Source of the DNA: CAYVQU01 sp964453155
GTDB lineage: Bacteria > Chloroflexota > Anaerolineae > Anaerolineales > UBA11858
Length of the DNA stretch: 31,556 nucleotides
NCBI GenBank assembly: GCA_964453155.1
Contig: CAYVQU010000048.1
Coordinates: 1 to 31,556, forward strand
Direction of reading: 5' to 3'
Part shown: piece after piece, positions 22,635-31,457 of the stretch
Layout of the letters: every line of letters begins with the position of its first letter
Numbering within the stretch: the stretch's first letter is position 1
Position numbers and translations under genes: made by a program
Notes under the pieces: model-generated
Databases searched by the model: none
Seen by the model: the letters and a program-made list of their open reading frames with translations, nothing else
Told to the model about the DNA's origin: nothing

Positions 22635-23882
22635 GTGAGGAACCGAGTTGTTGTAACTGGTATTGGTTGTATCAGCCCATTGGGGAACGATGTAGAAACG
22701 TCCTGGGAAAACCTGATCGCCGGGAAATCTGGCATCGGTCCTATTACCCGATTTGATACAACTGATTTTAAAACCACTATCGCCGCGGAAGTTAAAGGAT
22801 TTGATGGTAAAGCCCTTTTGGGACGTAAAGAAGCCCGGCGGATGGATTTGGTGGCCCAATATGCCCTGGCCGCGACCATGCAAGCCGTTGAACAGGCTGG
22901 CTTAGAAGTCACCGCTGAAAATCGCGACCGGATTGGGGTTATCGTCGGTACGGGTATTGGGGGGATGGGCACTCTCTCTAAGAATTTTGAAACTTTTTTT
23001 GAAAAAGGACCTTCGCGCGTCAGCCCTTTTATGGTCCCGATGATGCTGCCCGATACTTCTGCGGGAATGATTGCCATCCACTTAGGGGTGCGCGGCCCGA
23101 ATCTGGCCGTGGTGACGGCTTGTGCGACGGGCACCAATGCCGTGGGTGAATCTGCTGAAATGATTCGGCGCGGTCAGGCCGACGTTATCTTGGCGGGGGG
23201 TACTGAAGCCGCCATCATCCCGATTGCGATTGCCGGGATGAGTGTGATGGGAGCGCTTTCTCAGAGTAACGCTGATCCCCCCAAAGCTTCGCGGCCGTTT
23301 GATGCTGATCGAGATGGTTTTGTGATGGGTGAGGGGGCCGGAATGTTGGTGCTGGAATCGCTGGAGCATGCTCAGGCTCGGGGGGCAACCATTTTGGCTG
23401 AAATCAGCGGATATGGTTCGACTTGCGATGCTTACCACATCTCTGCACCAGCCGAGAATGGAGCGGGTGCTTCATTATGTATGGAGGCTGCGCTGGAAAA
23501 TGCGGGTTTAGAAACGACCGATATTGAGTACATCAACGCCCACGGCACCAGCACGCCCCTCAATGATAAAAGTGAAACCGCCGCGATCAAGGATGTATTT
23601 GGTGATCACGCTAAAAAATTAGCAATTTCTTCCACGAAATCGATGACCGGCCACTTATTGGGGGCTGCCGGGGCCCTAGAAGCAGTGTTCAGTGTTAAGA
23701 CGCTGCTGGAAGAAACCCTACCCCCCACAATCAACTACACCACGCCCGACCCTGAGTGTGATTTGGACTATGTGCCTAATCAGGCTCGCACAGCCCGCGT
23801 GGATCATATGATGTCAAACTCATTTGGGTTTGGGGGGCACAACGCAACCATTATCATTAGCCGGTTTGGGGAGCAAGCCTAA
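22635..23882 (+). CDS. fabF: 3-oxoacyl-ACP synthase II
   Basis: A 415-residue elongating ketoacyl synthase of type II fatty acid synthesis. The catalytic triad is complete: Cys163 in VTACATGTNAVG, His303 in NAHGTSTPLND and His340 in KSMTGHLLGAAGALE. The C-terminal SNSFGFGGHNAT glycine loop is also present. The start is GTG at 22635, chosen because AGGAGG lies five bases upstream and the sequence begins at the family's usual point. Its TAA shares a base with the ATG of fabH, so the pair is coupled. It carries out malonyl-ACP condensation with long acyl-ACP. Confidence 0.95.
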   Translation: MRNRVVVTGIGCISPLGNDVETSWENLIAGKSGIGPITRFDTTDFKTTIAAEVKGFDGKALLGRKEARRMDLVAQYALAATMQAVEQAGLEVTAENRDRIGVIVGTGIGGMGTLSKNFETFFEKGPSRVSPFMVPMMLPDTSAGMIAIHLGVRGPNLAVVTACATGTNAVGESAEMIRRGQADVILAGGTEAAIIPIAIAGMSVMGALSQSNADPPKASRPFDADRDGFVMGEGAGMLVLESLEHAQARGATILAEISGYGSTCDAYHISAPAENGAGASLCMEAALENAGLETTDIEYINAHGTSTPLNDKSETAAIKDVFGDHAKKLAISSTKSMTGHLLGAAGALEAVFSVKTLLEETLPPTINYTTPDPECDLDYVPNQARTARVDHMMSNSFGFGGHNATIIISRFGEQA

Positions 23883-25018
23883 TGGCCTTTTACGCCCACA
23901 TTACTGGCTGGGGGATGGCAGTCCCTGAAAAGGTGCTGACCAACGAGGATCTGGCCGAAATCGTGGATACCAATGATGCCTGGATTCAATCTCGGACTGG
24001 AATTCGAGAACGGCATATCGCCGCCCCCGAGGAAAGTACCGCCTCGTTAGCCGCGGCGGCGGCTTTGGAAGCCTTAAAAATAGCGGATCTAAACCCATTT
24101 GAGGTTGATTTAATCGTAGTTTCAACCTCCTCGCCGGAGCACGTTTTTCCGGCGACGGCTTCATTAGTGCAAGATAGTATCGGCGCGGCCAAAGCCGGTG
24201 CGTTTGACCTCTCGGCGGCCTGTACCGGGTTCATCTTGGCTCTCAATATGGCGGCTCAGGCGATCAAGACGGGCTCAATTGAAAATGCTTTGGTGATTGG
24301 GGCCGAAACTCTTTCCCGAATTACGAATTATGAAGATCGTAATACTTGTATTTTGTTTGGCGATGGAGCCGGGGCTTTTGTGTTGCAGGCCAGTGATGAA
24401 CCGGGCGGTGTTTTATCGGCCGTAATGCGTTCGGATGGTTCGGGCGGTGACCTGTTGAGTCTCAACGCCGGTGGCAGCAAAATGCCCGCGACCGCGGAAA
24501 CCGTAGCGGCTGGGGAGCATTTCATCAAGATGAATGGGCGGGAAGTATTTCGGTTCGCGACCCGGGTGATGGCCCAAGCCACGCGCGAAGCAGTCGAGAA
24601 ATCAGGATTGGAATTGGATAATATCGATTTGATCGTTCCCCATCAGGCCAACAAGCGGATTATCGATTCGGCCGCCCGGGGGCTAAAACTTCCCATGGAG
24701 AAATTTGCGGTCAATGTCGAGCGCTATGGAAATACATCCACAGCTTCAATTCCGTTGGCAATGATCGAAGCTATTCAAGATGGACGCGTAAATCCCGGTG
24801 ACGAAGTTGTTTTTGTCGGTTTTGGGGCTGGTTTAACTTGGGGCGCCGTCGCGGCTCAGTGGACGGGTCCGCTGCCGGTGGATCGTAAAAAACCAGCCTG
24901 GCCGTACCGTTTCCATGGGACTTGGGGACGGTATATCAGGGTTCGTTCTTGGGTTTTGCGGGTTGTCCGGCAGGTTGAAGGTTTTATCTGGGGACGGCGC
25001 AGAAATAAGCGTAAATAA
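23882..25018 (+). CDS. fabH: 3-oxoacyl-ACP synthase III with a basic C-terminal extension
   Basis: A 378-residue initiating ketoacyl synthase. Catalytic residues are Cys114 (SAACTGFILAL), His254 (VPHQANKRI) and Asn284 (RYGNTSTASIP). FGAGLTWGA marks the normal end of the fold near residue 325. About 48 further residues follow, rich in Arg, Lys and Trp (for example GRYIRVRSWVLRVVRQVEGF and WGRRRNKRK), which most FabH proteins lack. This amphipathic basic tail could bind membrane or acyl carrier protein. Coupled to fabF by a TAATG overlap. Acyl-CoA preference cannot be told from sequence. Confidence 0.93.
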   Translation: MAFYAHITGWGMAVPEKVLTNEDLAEIVDTNDAWIQSRTGIRERHIAAPEESTASLAAAAALEALKIADLNPFEVDLIVVSTSSPEHVFPATASLVQDSIGAAKAGAFDLSAACTGFILALNMAAQAIKTGSIENALVIGAETLSRITNYEDRNTCILFGDGAGAFVLQASDEPGGVLSAVMRSDGSGGDLLSLNAGGSKMPATAETVAAGEHFIKMNGREVFRFATRVMAQATREAVEKSGLELDNIDLIVPHQANKRIIDSAARGLKLPMEKFAVNVERYGNTSTASIPLAMIEAIQDGRVNPGDEVVFVGFGAGLTWGAVAAQWTGPLPVDRKKPAWPYRFHGTWGRYIRVRSWVLRVVRQVEGFIWGRRRNKRK

Positions 25019-25020
25019 TG

Positions 25021-25053
25021 AAAAATCCGGGATCACTGATCCCGGATTTTTTT
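25021..25053. terminator. bidirectional Rho-independent terminator
   Basis: A 15-base arm pair (25021-25035 with 25037-25051, realistic loop TCACTGA) with A and T runs on the two sides. It serves both the fabF-fabH transcript and the convergent minus-strand operon. Confidence 0.9.
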
Positions 25054-26880
25054 CTATCGGTTCTCATTATCGAGAGTAGCCATCTCTTTTTCTTCAGGGT
25101 CGGGGTCTTTTTGTTCGCCCATGAGGGTCTTCATCATCCGCTTGACCAGGCTGGTGAAGACATTATGCTGATATCCAGCTAACCAGGAGAAGGCATAAAT
25201 CACCGCTGGAGAAGAGATTTCACCATCGGCGCCGATGATGGCATACAAACCGACTGCCATGAATAGAAATACCACCGCGCCAATCCCTAACCCAATAGGG
25301 GGACTGGTGTAGTACCACCAAGTGTGCTGTTTATCAAAGTCTTGCTCGACAGCAATGTGTTTGATCAACGCTAATATGGCCCCAATGGCCCCGCCAAAGC
25401 CACCCCAAATTATGCTCCCCAATAGGTATGTTCCTATGGTCGCATCGGCGATCGTTCGGGAGGCAAAAGCAACATTTGCTCCCAACAGCATCAGCAGGGC
25501 GACAATTAACCCTACTGCCCACAAGAGTTCGTATGAGAACAGCCAAAAAATAAAGCGTGGGGAGATATCCTTCAAGCGTTTATTGAGTGCAACTCGAAAT
25601 TCAACTTCGTTCACATACCGTTCAGCATCTTCATAGTTTTCTAAACCGCCCAGCATTTCGTTGCGCGCAGTTTGAACATAGTCCAGCATTTTCTGGGCTA
25701 CTGTCAGGTCCGAGATATATTCGTTGATCTGGGATTGAACTTTGTCAGCCCGGATCCAAAGGGCTTCGGTTTTATCTTCCAAATTCAGCCGTTCCATAAT
25801 TTCTGGCTTGGCTGGGTGGCCTTTGCCATGATCGTGGGGAATGGCTCCCTCTGCGGCCGAATGGGGGCCAGGTTCCGGTGAGATTTCGGCTGGTTGATCT
25901 TCTGGATGCGGGTGCTCGTGATCATGATGAGCAGGTTCAGTTGCAGCCGCGGTTTCTGGCGTGGCCGGCGGAAAGGCGGCGGCCACGGCTGGAGCCCAAC
26001 TTACCGCGTTCGGTTCGGGCTGGGCAATCGGTTCAGTTGGTACCGTCAAGGCTTCCGCTGGAGTGGGGGGATACCCGGCGGACATGCCTTCATCTACGAA
26101 CGCGGCGGGTATTTCTTCAACCGCATGGGCCTCTTCTAAGGCCGTTCCCATCCCATCGTCGGGTGCTTCTTCAGGGGGAGGAACTTCGGTTGGTTTTTCT
26201 TCAAATGGGTGGTCTTCTTTTCCTAAAACGGAGACCTCCAATTCGCCTAAAGGGGCAAAGGGAATTTCGCCCTCACCCAAAAAAGTTTCGGCAAAATCGT
26301 CTGAGATGCCTAAAATGGCTTCATCTTCCCCCGTCAAGCCAGCTAAACTGTCATTGCCCTCCTCCCAAGGTGATGGATCATCTGGCACCAATGGCGCCTT
26401 TTCAACCTGGGCTTCCGACTCCGCGGGGGCCTCAATTTCTGGTTCAGATTCTGCTTCGGGGGTATGGTTGGCCGAGATTTCTGCTTCAAAAGAATAAGGG
26501 GAACGGATGATAGATGGTGAGGTTGTTTCTTGGGGAATATCGTCTTCTTCGGTCTCCTCGAAATCATCCAATACGGGGGAATAATCTTCAGAAACTGAGT
26601 CAAAAAAATCTACCAAGGTGTCCGTTTCGATATCATCTGGAAAGGCGGGGCCTTCAGGGGAGGCCTCAGCGGGTATTAGATCATTTTCTGGATCAACTTG
26701 ATTGCCTGAAAACGCCTCAGGTTCTTCCTGATCTTTGTCTGTGGAGGGGGACTGATCGTCAGTTTCAGCGTTAATAGGATTTTCGGGTTCTTCGGAGGGC
26801 AGATCAAAAGGTAATCCCCGTTCTGGGATCATTTCTTCCCCTTTTCCTTCTATGGGATCTTTATTTTCATCGCTGTGCAT
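25054..26880 (-). CDS. large acidic membrane protein of unknown function, coupled to ParA
   Basis: A 608-residue protein that I do not recognise. Residues 1 to about 360 are low-complexity, very rich in Glu, Asp, Pro and Ala and probably disordered, ending in a His-rich patch (AHHDHEHPHPE near 317-327, PHDHGKGHP near 348-356). Residues about 365-440 look helical and may form a coiled coil. Three to four membrane segments follow (about 442-473, 481-506, 528-550, 558-575) with Gly-rich turns. A GGAGGT site inside parA precedes the ATG, and its start overlaps parA by 14 bases. It may be the membrane or polar partner of the ParA-type ATPase; the His patches could bind metal. Both are inferences. 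Confidence 0.8.
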   Translation of the reverse strand: MHSDENKDPIEGKGEEMIPERGLPFDLPSEEPENPINAETDDQSPSTDKDQEEPEAFSGNQVDPENDLIPAEASPEGPAFPDDIETDTLVDFFDSVSEDYSPVLDDFEETEEDDIPQETTSPSIIRSPYSFEAEISANHTPEAESEPEIEAPAESEAQVEKAPLVPDDPSPWEEGNDSLAGLTGEDEAILGISDDFAETFLGEGEIPFAPLGELEVSVLGKEDHPFEEKPTEVPPPEEAPDDGMGTALEEAHAVEEIPAAFVDEGMSAGYPPTPAEALTVPTEPIAQPEPNAVSWAPAVAAAFPPATPETAAATEPAHHDHEHPHPEDQPAEISPEPGPHSAAEGAIPHDHGKGHPAKPEIMERLNLEDKTEALWIRADKVQSQINEYISDLTVAQKMLDYVQTARNEMLGGLENYEDAERYVNEVEFRVALNKRLKDISPRFIFWLFSYELLWAVGLIVALLMLLGANVAFASRTIADATIGTYLLGSIIWGGFGGAIGAILALIKHIAVEQDFDKQHTWWYYTSPPIGLGIGAVVFLFMAVGLYAIIGADGEISSPAVIYAFSWLAGYQHNVFTSLVKRMMKTLMGEQKDPDPEEKEMATLDNENR

Positions 26881-27634
26881 TACTTACCTCCTTGGCAAGT
26901 TGCTGGTAAGCGACCGCGACGGCACTATTAGGATTAAAATCAATGGCCGATTGGCGCATCGCAGGGGCCATCGCGGCAACTTCATCGACAGGAATAAATG
27001 AACGGAATACTTTTTGCTTGAAGACAGTTTGCATTTCGCCGATAGCAGTCATGGCATGGGAGGTGTTTGACTGTACCAGCGTGGGCAATACCCCCAGTAG
27101 TTTTAATTCTGGATTGATTTTTTCGCGAATCAACCACACCGAGTCAAGCAGAGATCGAACCCCGCGCATTGAGAGATAGTTAGCAGCCACTGGTATGAGT
27201 AATTCGTTAGCCGCGGCTAATCCATTGACGGTCAGCAAACTTAGGCTGGGCGGTGTATCTATGAGTATGAAATCGTAGGAATGATCGCTGCGTTCAATTG
27301 CCTTTCGCAATCGCAAAGCCCGATCGGCTGATTTCATTAGTCGATATTCGGCTGCGATGATTTCGGCATTGGCGGGAACGAGGCATAAGTTAGGGGTTAT
27401 TTCATGGGCAATGGATTGTAATGTATGCTCAACGGTCAAGATTAGATTATACGTTGACGGGCGAATAGTATAGGGGTCTTGCCCTAAACTAATGGTCAGG
27501 GCACCCTGTGGATCAAGATCAATTACACAGACTTGGTGTCCAATTTTTGCTAACCCGGCGGCCAAATTCACAACCGTTGTGGTTTTGCCGACCCCACCTT
27601 TTTGGTTTGCTATTGTGATAATTCGTCCCATCAT
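26867..27634 (-). CDS. ParA/Soj-type ATPase
   Basis: A 255-residue P-loop ATPase of the ParA/MinD group. The deviant Walker A motif is KGGVGKTT (residues 12-19) with the signature first Lys; Walker A' is DLDPQGALT (39-47) and Walker B is FILIDTPPS (122-130). It would use ATP-dependent dimerisation to position chromosome, plasmid or protein cargo. There is no parB gene or visible parS site beside it. Instead it is followed by, and overlaps, the acidic membrane protein, so it may be an orphan ParA that positions a membrane assembly. Two ATG codons stand in tandem at the start. Confidence 0.92.
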   Translation of the reverse strand: MMGRIITIANQKGGVGKTTTVVNLAAGLAKIGHQVCVIDLDPQGALTISLGQDPYTIRPSTYNLILTVEHTLQSIAHEITPNLCLVPANAEIIAAEYRLMKSADRALRLRKAIERSDHSYDFILIDTPPSLSLLTVNGLAAANELLIPVAANYLSMRGVRSLLDSVWLIREKINPELKLLGVLPTLVQSNTSHAMTAIGEMQTVFKQKVFRSFIPVDEVAAMAPAMRQSAIDFNPNSAVAVAYQQLAKEVSNAQR

Positions 27635-27899
27635 AAAATGAGTATAGATGAAGTCGTAGGAGAAGTCAAATCAATTATTGCGAATAGCCTTCAATTGTTT
27701 TGAACTCGGTGACAATCGCTTTAACATCAGTCAACCCTTATCAGATTTTGAATCAAGTGACAGTCATTTTTTTGCTGGGAAGGACGAAATTGGGGGGTAT
27801 AATAAGTGTATTGCGGATTGGAATTATCCGAAACTACGGACCGCAATCCTGGATTTTTTGACTGCGTAGTACAAAATTTTTGGGTGAAATGGAGGTAAG
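27635..27899. other. divergent gap with a candidate promoter
   Basis: No convincing gene fits this 265-bp region. A consensus TATAAT at 27798-27803 faces the pentapeptide gene, though no -35 sits at ideal spacing. Downstream, an ATTGCGG/CCGCAAT pairing encloses a CGGA/TCCG stem, giving a small leader hairpin before the GGAGGT ribosome site. Confidence 0.4.
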
Positions 27900-28379
27900 A
27901 TGGCAGAACTAACTCGGTGGCAAGTCATTGAATTATTAAATCGACCTGGCCCGTTATGGTTGGTAGGTGTTGATTTGAGTGGCATGAATCTGTCGCGGGC
28001 CAATCTTACGGGGGCAGATTTAGAAGGCGCCAATTTGACCGGGACGGTCTTAACCCGGGCAATTCTCGACGCGGTAAATCTGGAGGGAGCGGTACTAAAT
28101 AAGGCCGTTTTGGGTGGGGCTAGCCTGGTTCGAGCGAACTTAATGGGCGCCAAGATGATCCGCACGAATTGTACCGGGGCCAAAATGGAGGGCGTAAACT
28201 TATTCCGGGCAGATTTGTCAGACGCAATTTTGGTGAAGGCCAATTTATATAACGCGAATTTACGCCAAGCGAATCTAACCTCCACAAATCTTACCGATGC
28301 AATTCTCAGGGGCGCGGTGATGCCAGATGGAACGATTGGGGTTACTCGTAAAACACAGCCTCAAAAACGAGCTTTCTGA
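27900..28379 (+). CDS. pentapeptide-repeat protein
   Basis: A 159-residue protein dominated by pentapeptide repeats of the A(D/N)LxX kind, from about residue 22 to 140 (LSGMNLSRANLTGADLEGAN and so on), which fold into a right-handed quadrilateral beta helix. The N-terminal 20 residues (ELTRWQVIELLNR) are a short helical cap. No signal peptide or membrane segment is present. Some members mimic DNA and protect gyrase, but most have no known role and nothing here favours that one. GGAGGT lies three bases before the ATG. It probably shares a transcript with the sortase gene that starts 13 bases later. Confidence 0.93.
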   Translation: MAELTRWQVIELLNRPGPLWLVGVDLSGMNLSRANLTGADLEGANLTGTVLTRAILDAVNLEGAVLNKAVLGGASLVRANLMGAKMIRTNCTGAKMEGVNLFRADLSDAILVKANLYNANLRQANLTSTNLTDAILRGAVMPDGTIGVTRKTQPQKRAF

Positions 28380-28391
28380 GTTGAGGTTCAT

Positions 28392-29306
28392 TTGTTTAGA
28401 AAAAAATCTCCCGAAGATTTAACCGTAGCTGAACTGCGTCGGCTTTTAATCGATAAACAGCGCAATTCCCGGCAAGATCGGTTAGAACATTTCCGAAAAA
28501 CCGGCCGGGTCGTAACTTTGGCCCCGGATATCGATTCTGCTACTTTGGATGATTTCCGGACAACGCCGTTAGCCGAAACGGATACCCAAGACCAAAAGCC
28601 TCCTCCCCGCCGGAAACGCCGGGCGTTGGATGGGTTTCTGCTAATTGTAGAAATTTTGGCCGTTTTAGGTTTGGTCTTTGTTTTATTTAATGGCTTGGAA
28701 ATCATTCGGGAGCTAAACCAAGAAGTTGCCCTGGCCTTAGAGCAACCGACCCTAACGCCGACGCCTTTGGTTCGGGCCGTTGTTTTACCATCTGGACATA
28801 CCCCGCCGAACGCTGAGGGGGGAGCTCGTCCAAATGAGGCTGAAATCCCTGAGCATTTGCGACCGTTGGTGCAGTCGTTGGCCAATGTCCCCATACCAAC
28901 GCCAAGTCCCGCCCAGGCGAATCGCATTCAGATTCCTGCCATCGGCGTTGATGCCCCCATTGTGCAAGGAGATGGCTGGGATCAACTTAAGAAGGGCGTA
29001 GGACAACATGTGGGCACTGGGAATCCTGGAGAAAATGGAAACCTGGTACTCTCAGCCCATAATGATATTTTTGGGGAAATCTTCCGATATTTAGATCAAC
29101 TCGAACCTGGGGATGAAATTGTATTGCATACCAGTCAACGGGCGTATGTTTATGTCATTACGACGACGAAAGTTGTTACCCCCACTGATGTTAGTGTGAT
29201 GGATCCCACGAATGACCCTACTGTGACGCTAATATCCTGCTATCCTTATTTGATTGATGACCAACGGATTGTAGTTCAGGCCAACCTGAAGAGCAGTAGC
29301 GGATGA
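28392..29306 (+). CDS. sortase family transpeptidase (class D/E-like)
   Basis: A 304-residue sortase. The catalytic residues are His223 (LSAHNDIFG), Cys283 (LISCYPY) and Arg292 (DDQRIVV). A single membrane helix spans about residues 81-101, preceded by an unusually long charged cytosolic N-terminus of 80 residues and followed by a Pro-rich linker (LEQPTLTPTPLV). The start is TTG at 28392, the only start compatible with the GAGG site five bases upstream. No protein with an obvious LPxTG-type sorting signal is encoded in the window, so its substrate is elsewhere. Presence of a sortase fits a cell with an accessible envelope, as in many Chloroflexota. Confidence 0.9.
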   Translation: MFRKKSPEDLTVAELRRLLIDKQRNSRQDRLEHFRKTGRVVTLAPDIDSATLDDFRTTPLAETDTQDQKPPPRRKRRALDGFLLIVEILAVLGLVFVLFNGLEIIRELNQEVALALEQPTLTPTPLVRAVVLPSGHTPPNAEGGARPNEAEIPEHLRPLVQSLANVPIPTPSPAQANRIQIPAIGVDAPIVQGDGWDQLKKGVGQHVGTGNPGENGNLVLSAHNDIFGEIFRYLDQLEPGDEIVLHTSQRAYVYVITTTKVVTPTDVSVMDPTNDPTVTLISCYPYLIDDQRIVVQANLKSSSG

Positions 29307-29313
29307 GAAGAAG

Positions 29314-30546
29314 ATGAAGATTACTGGACCTGCCAGCCCCTCACCACCGTGGGGTGCGAATGTAAAACTAGTTGTAGGACTGACTTTAGTTGTTATTTTT
29401 GGGGCTTTTCTGGTGCGTTTCAAATCGATCATCGCACCACTTTTGGTAACTTTTATTTTGGTTTACTTGTTACGTCCCCTCGCTGTGCGGATGAGTTCCG
29501 ATTCCAAGCTCTCCTGGCGGATGGCCGTCAACATAATATTTATTGGTTTGGTGATCCTGGTGGTGTCCGCATTTACCCTCACTGGGGTAGCCGTAGTTCA
29601 ACAGCTGCAGAGCCTGATTGACGTCATTCAAAATTTTGTTACCGATTTGCCGGATATTCTTCTAGAAATTTCAAACCAGGCCTACTTGATCGGTCCCTTT
29701 CGAGTGGAGATGTCGGATTATCTGGCCGTTGATAACCTGGAAGTCATTGCCAATCAGGTATTGAGTATCATCCAACCGATTTTAGGACGGGCAGGGAGCT
29801 TATTAGGCACTGTCGCCTCTCGGACAGCTACTTTTATTGGGTGGGGGGTTTTCATCATTCTAATCTCTTACTTTATTTTGGCCGATATGGGGCAGGTTTC
29901 CGATCAATTCGTAAAAATCGAACTCCCCGGTTATGATTCGGACCTCCGCCGCCTGGGAAGAGAAATCAGCCGGACTTGGAACGCTTTTTTGCGCGGCCAG
30001 GTCATCATGTTTACCCTCTCAACAGTGACTTATACGGTTATTTTTGCCGTGTTAGGAGTCCGGAATGTGCTGGCTCTGGCGCTGCTCTCAGGTTTAGCCC
30101 GCTTTGTTCCCCTGGTAGGGCAAGGGGTTACCTGGGCCGTAATTTTGGTGGTCACGATTTTTCAGCAATGGAATTACTTTGGATTGGAACCGTTCCAATA
30201 TGTGCTGCTCGTAGTGATCGTCGTTCTTATCGTTGACCAAATATTTGATAACGTGATTTCCCCGCGAGTTTTAGGGCGCTCTTTGGGAGTTCATCCCGCC
30301 GCGGTGTTGGTGGCGGCCATCATTGCTGCCAGTTTGTTAGGAATTATTGGGATTATCTTGGCTGCCCCTGGTTTGGCGTCGTTAACTCTATTGGGCCGCT
30401 ATGTCATCCATAAAATGTTGGATCTTGATCCCTGGCCGGAAGATGACGAAGAAGAGCAAATTTTAGAATACCCGTGGGCGAAGTGGGGGGAACGACTAAG
30501 AAATTTGATAGCGGCCATCAGCAATCGGTGGGGGCGGAAAAGATAG
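29314..30546 (+). CDS. AI-2E/PerM family transporter
   Basis: A 410-residue polytopic membrane protein of the UPF0118 (PerM/TqsA) family. About seven to eight membrane segments are visible, starting with VKLVVGLTLVVIFGAFLV, and the RVLGRSLGVHPAAVLVA region near residue 320 is characteristic. The family includes exporters of autoinducer 2 and Na+/H+ antiporters, so the cargo is not certain. The C-terminal tail is acidic then basic (EDDEEEQ, NRWGRKR). It follows the sortase by seven bases with an AGAAGAAG site, so the three genes from 27900 likely form an operon. Confidence 0.9.
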   Translation: MKITGPASPSPPWGANVKLVVGLTLVVIFGAFLVRFKSIIAPLLVTFILVYLLRPLAVRMSSDSKLSWRMAVNIIFIGLVILVVSAFTLTGVAVVQQLQSLIDVIQNFVTDLPDILLEISNQAYLIGPFRVEMSDYLAVDNLEVIANQVLSIIQPILGRAGSLLGTVASRTATFIGWGVFIILISYFILADMGQVSDQFVKIELPGYDSDLRRLGREISRTWNAFLRGQVIMFTLSTVTYTVIFAVLGVRNVLALALLSGLARFVPLVGQGVTWAVILVVTIFQQWNYFGLEPFQYVLLVVIVVLIVDQIFDNVISPRVLGRSLGVHPAAVLVAAIIAASLLGIIGIILAAPGLASLTLLGRYVIHKMLDLDPWPEDDEEEQILEYPWAKWGERLRNLIAAISNRWGRKR

Positions 30547-30549
30547 CAT

Positions 30550-30614
30550 GTTGGATGGTTGGTTCGTTGGTTAGTCAGTTACCATCTAACCAACCATCTA
30601 GTCAGCCATCCAAC
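30550..30614. terminator. bidirectional hairpin terminator/repeat
   Basis: Outer arms GTTGGATGG/CCATCCAAC (30550-30558 with 30606-30614) and inner arms GTTGGTTAG/CTAACCAAC (30566-30574 with 30586-30594) are both perfect. It lies between convergent genes. GGTTGG-like words recur, so it may also be a dispersed element. Confidence 0.65.
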
Positions 30615-30617
30615 TCT

Positions 30618-31388
30618 TCATAATTCCAAACAGGCCTCGGCCGCCAACCAGAAAAGTTTTTCGCGTACCGCATATTGACTGTGCCAATCGCGTCGATCCC
30701 ATTCTCCCAAACCACTGACATCATCGCCGCCATACAGAATTTGTCCGAAACTAACCTGCCGGAATTGAGCCACGGCAAAGAAGGCCGCGGCTTCCATTTC
30801 GACGGTCAGACAACCCTCCGCCCGGCGCTGGGCTACCTTTTTAGGGGTTTCACGATACGGGGCATCGGTCGTCCAGGTTTTACCCAACCGATAGGGAATC
30901 TGGTGTGTTTGGAGAACTTTCTCAATCGCTGCCACTGCCTCGGGCTGCGTTTGCACTTCACGCGAGGGTGGCAGGTAATGATATGAAGTTCCTTCATCTC
31001 GAATCGCCGCGGTGGGTACAATTAAATGCCCGACAGCAATTTCCTGATCTAATACCCCGCACCCCCCACAGGCGATGAATTTTCGGCAACCCTTCGGGAT
31101 GACTTCTTCTAAAATTCCACAGGTCAATGCTGACCCTACTCCGGGGTGAAATGTTGCCAGACGATGTCCTTTAAATTCGAACTCATATAATGGGCGATCC
31201 TTATCGGCCCATTTGTTGGAGGCGATCTTTTTCAAACGCCCTTCTGCTAGCAGCTTATCCAGCACTTCCTGGAAAAAAGTAATCACACAATGTTCAGGCG
31301 CGTCAATTGATTTCACAACTTTACGCGGTTCGATAATTGCTTCAGGGGTGGGGTCAAACTCTAAGATGGGATAGGGTTGCTTTTCCAT
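30618..31388 (-). CDS. nucleoside phosphorylase (uridine phosphorylase-like)
   Basis: A 256-residue member of the PNP/UDP phosphorylase superfamily, which cleaves nucleosides with phosphate. The family pattern includes ACGGCGVLDQEIAVG (106-120), RDEGTSYHYLPP (130-141) close to the uridine phosphorylase loop, and the nucleoside-binding VEMEAAAFF (196-204) with Glu197 and Glu199. GGDDVSG near 220-226 supplies the late acidic residue. An N-terminal 30-residue extension precedes the fold. Uridine is the likely substrate by the HY loop, but purines or methylthioadenosine cannot be excluded. A GAGAG site precedes the ATG. Confidence 0.88.
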   Translation of the reverse strand: MEKQPYPILEFDPTPEAIIEPRKVVKSIDAPEHCVITFFQEVLDKLLAEGRLKKIASNKWADKDRPLYEFEFKGHRLATFHPGVGSALTCGILEEVIPKGCRKFIACGGCGVLDQEIAVGHLIVPTAAIRDEGTSYHYLPPSREVQTQPEAVAAIEKVLQTHQIPYRLGKTWTTDAPYRETPKKVAQRRAEGCLTVEMEAAAFFAVAQFRQVSFGQILYGGDDVSGLGEWDRRDWHSQYAVREKLFWLAAEACLEL

Positions 31389-31416
31389 TTCATCTCTCGT
31401 AAAAAAAATTCATTAT

Positions 31417-31457
31417 ATGGGGATTGTGGCTGAGAATTCCCCAGCCACAATCCCCAT
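31417..31457. terminator. perfect hairpin upstream of the phosphorylase gene
   Basis: A 16-bp perfect stem (31417-31432 with 31442-31457) with a 9-base loop. Read on the minus strand it is followed by TATAATGAA and a run of eight T, so it could end an upstream minus-strand gene or be a leader structure. The remaining sequence to 31556 contains no gene I can support. Confidence 0.6.

Noticed and set aside
27678..27869. 63-residue frame between parA and the pentapeptide gene
   Set aside because: It begins with TTG without a ribosome site, runs across the candidate TATAAT and leader hairpin, and has no recognisable motif.
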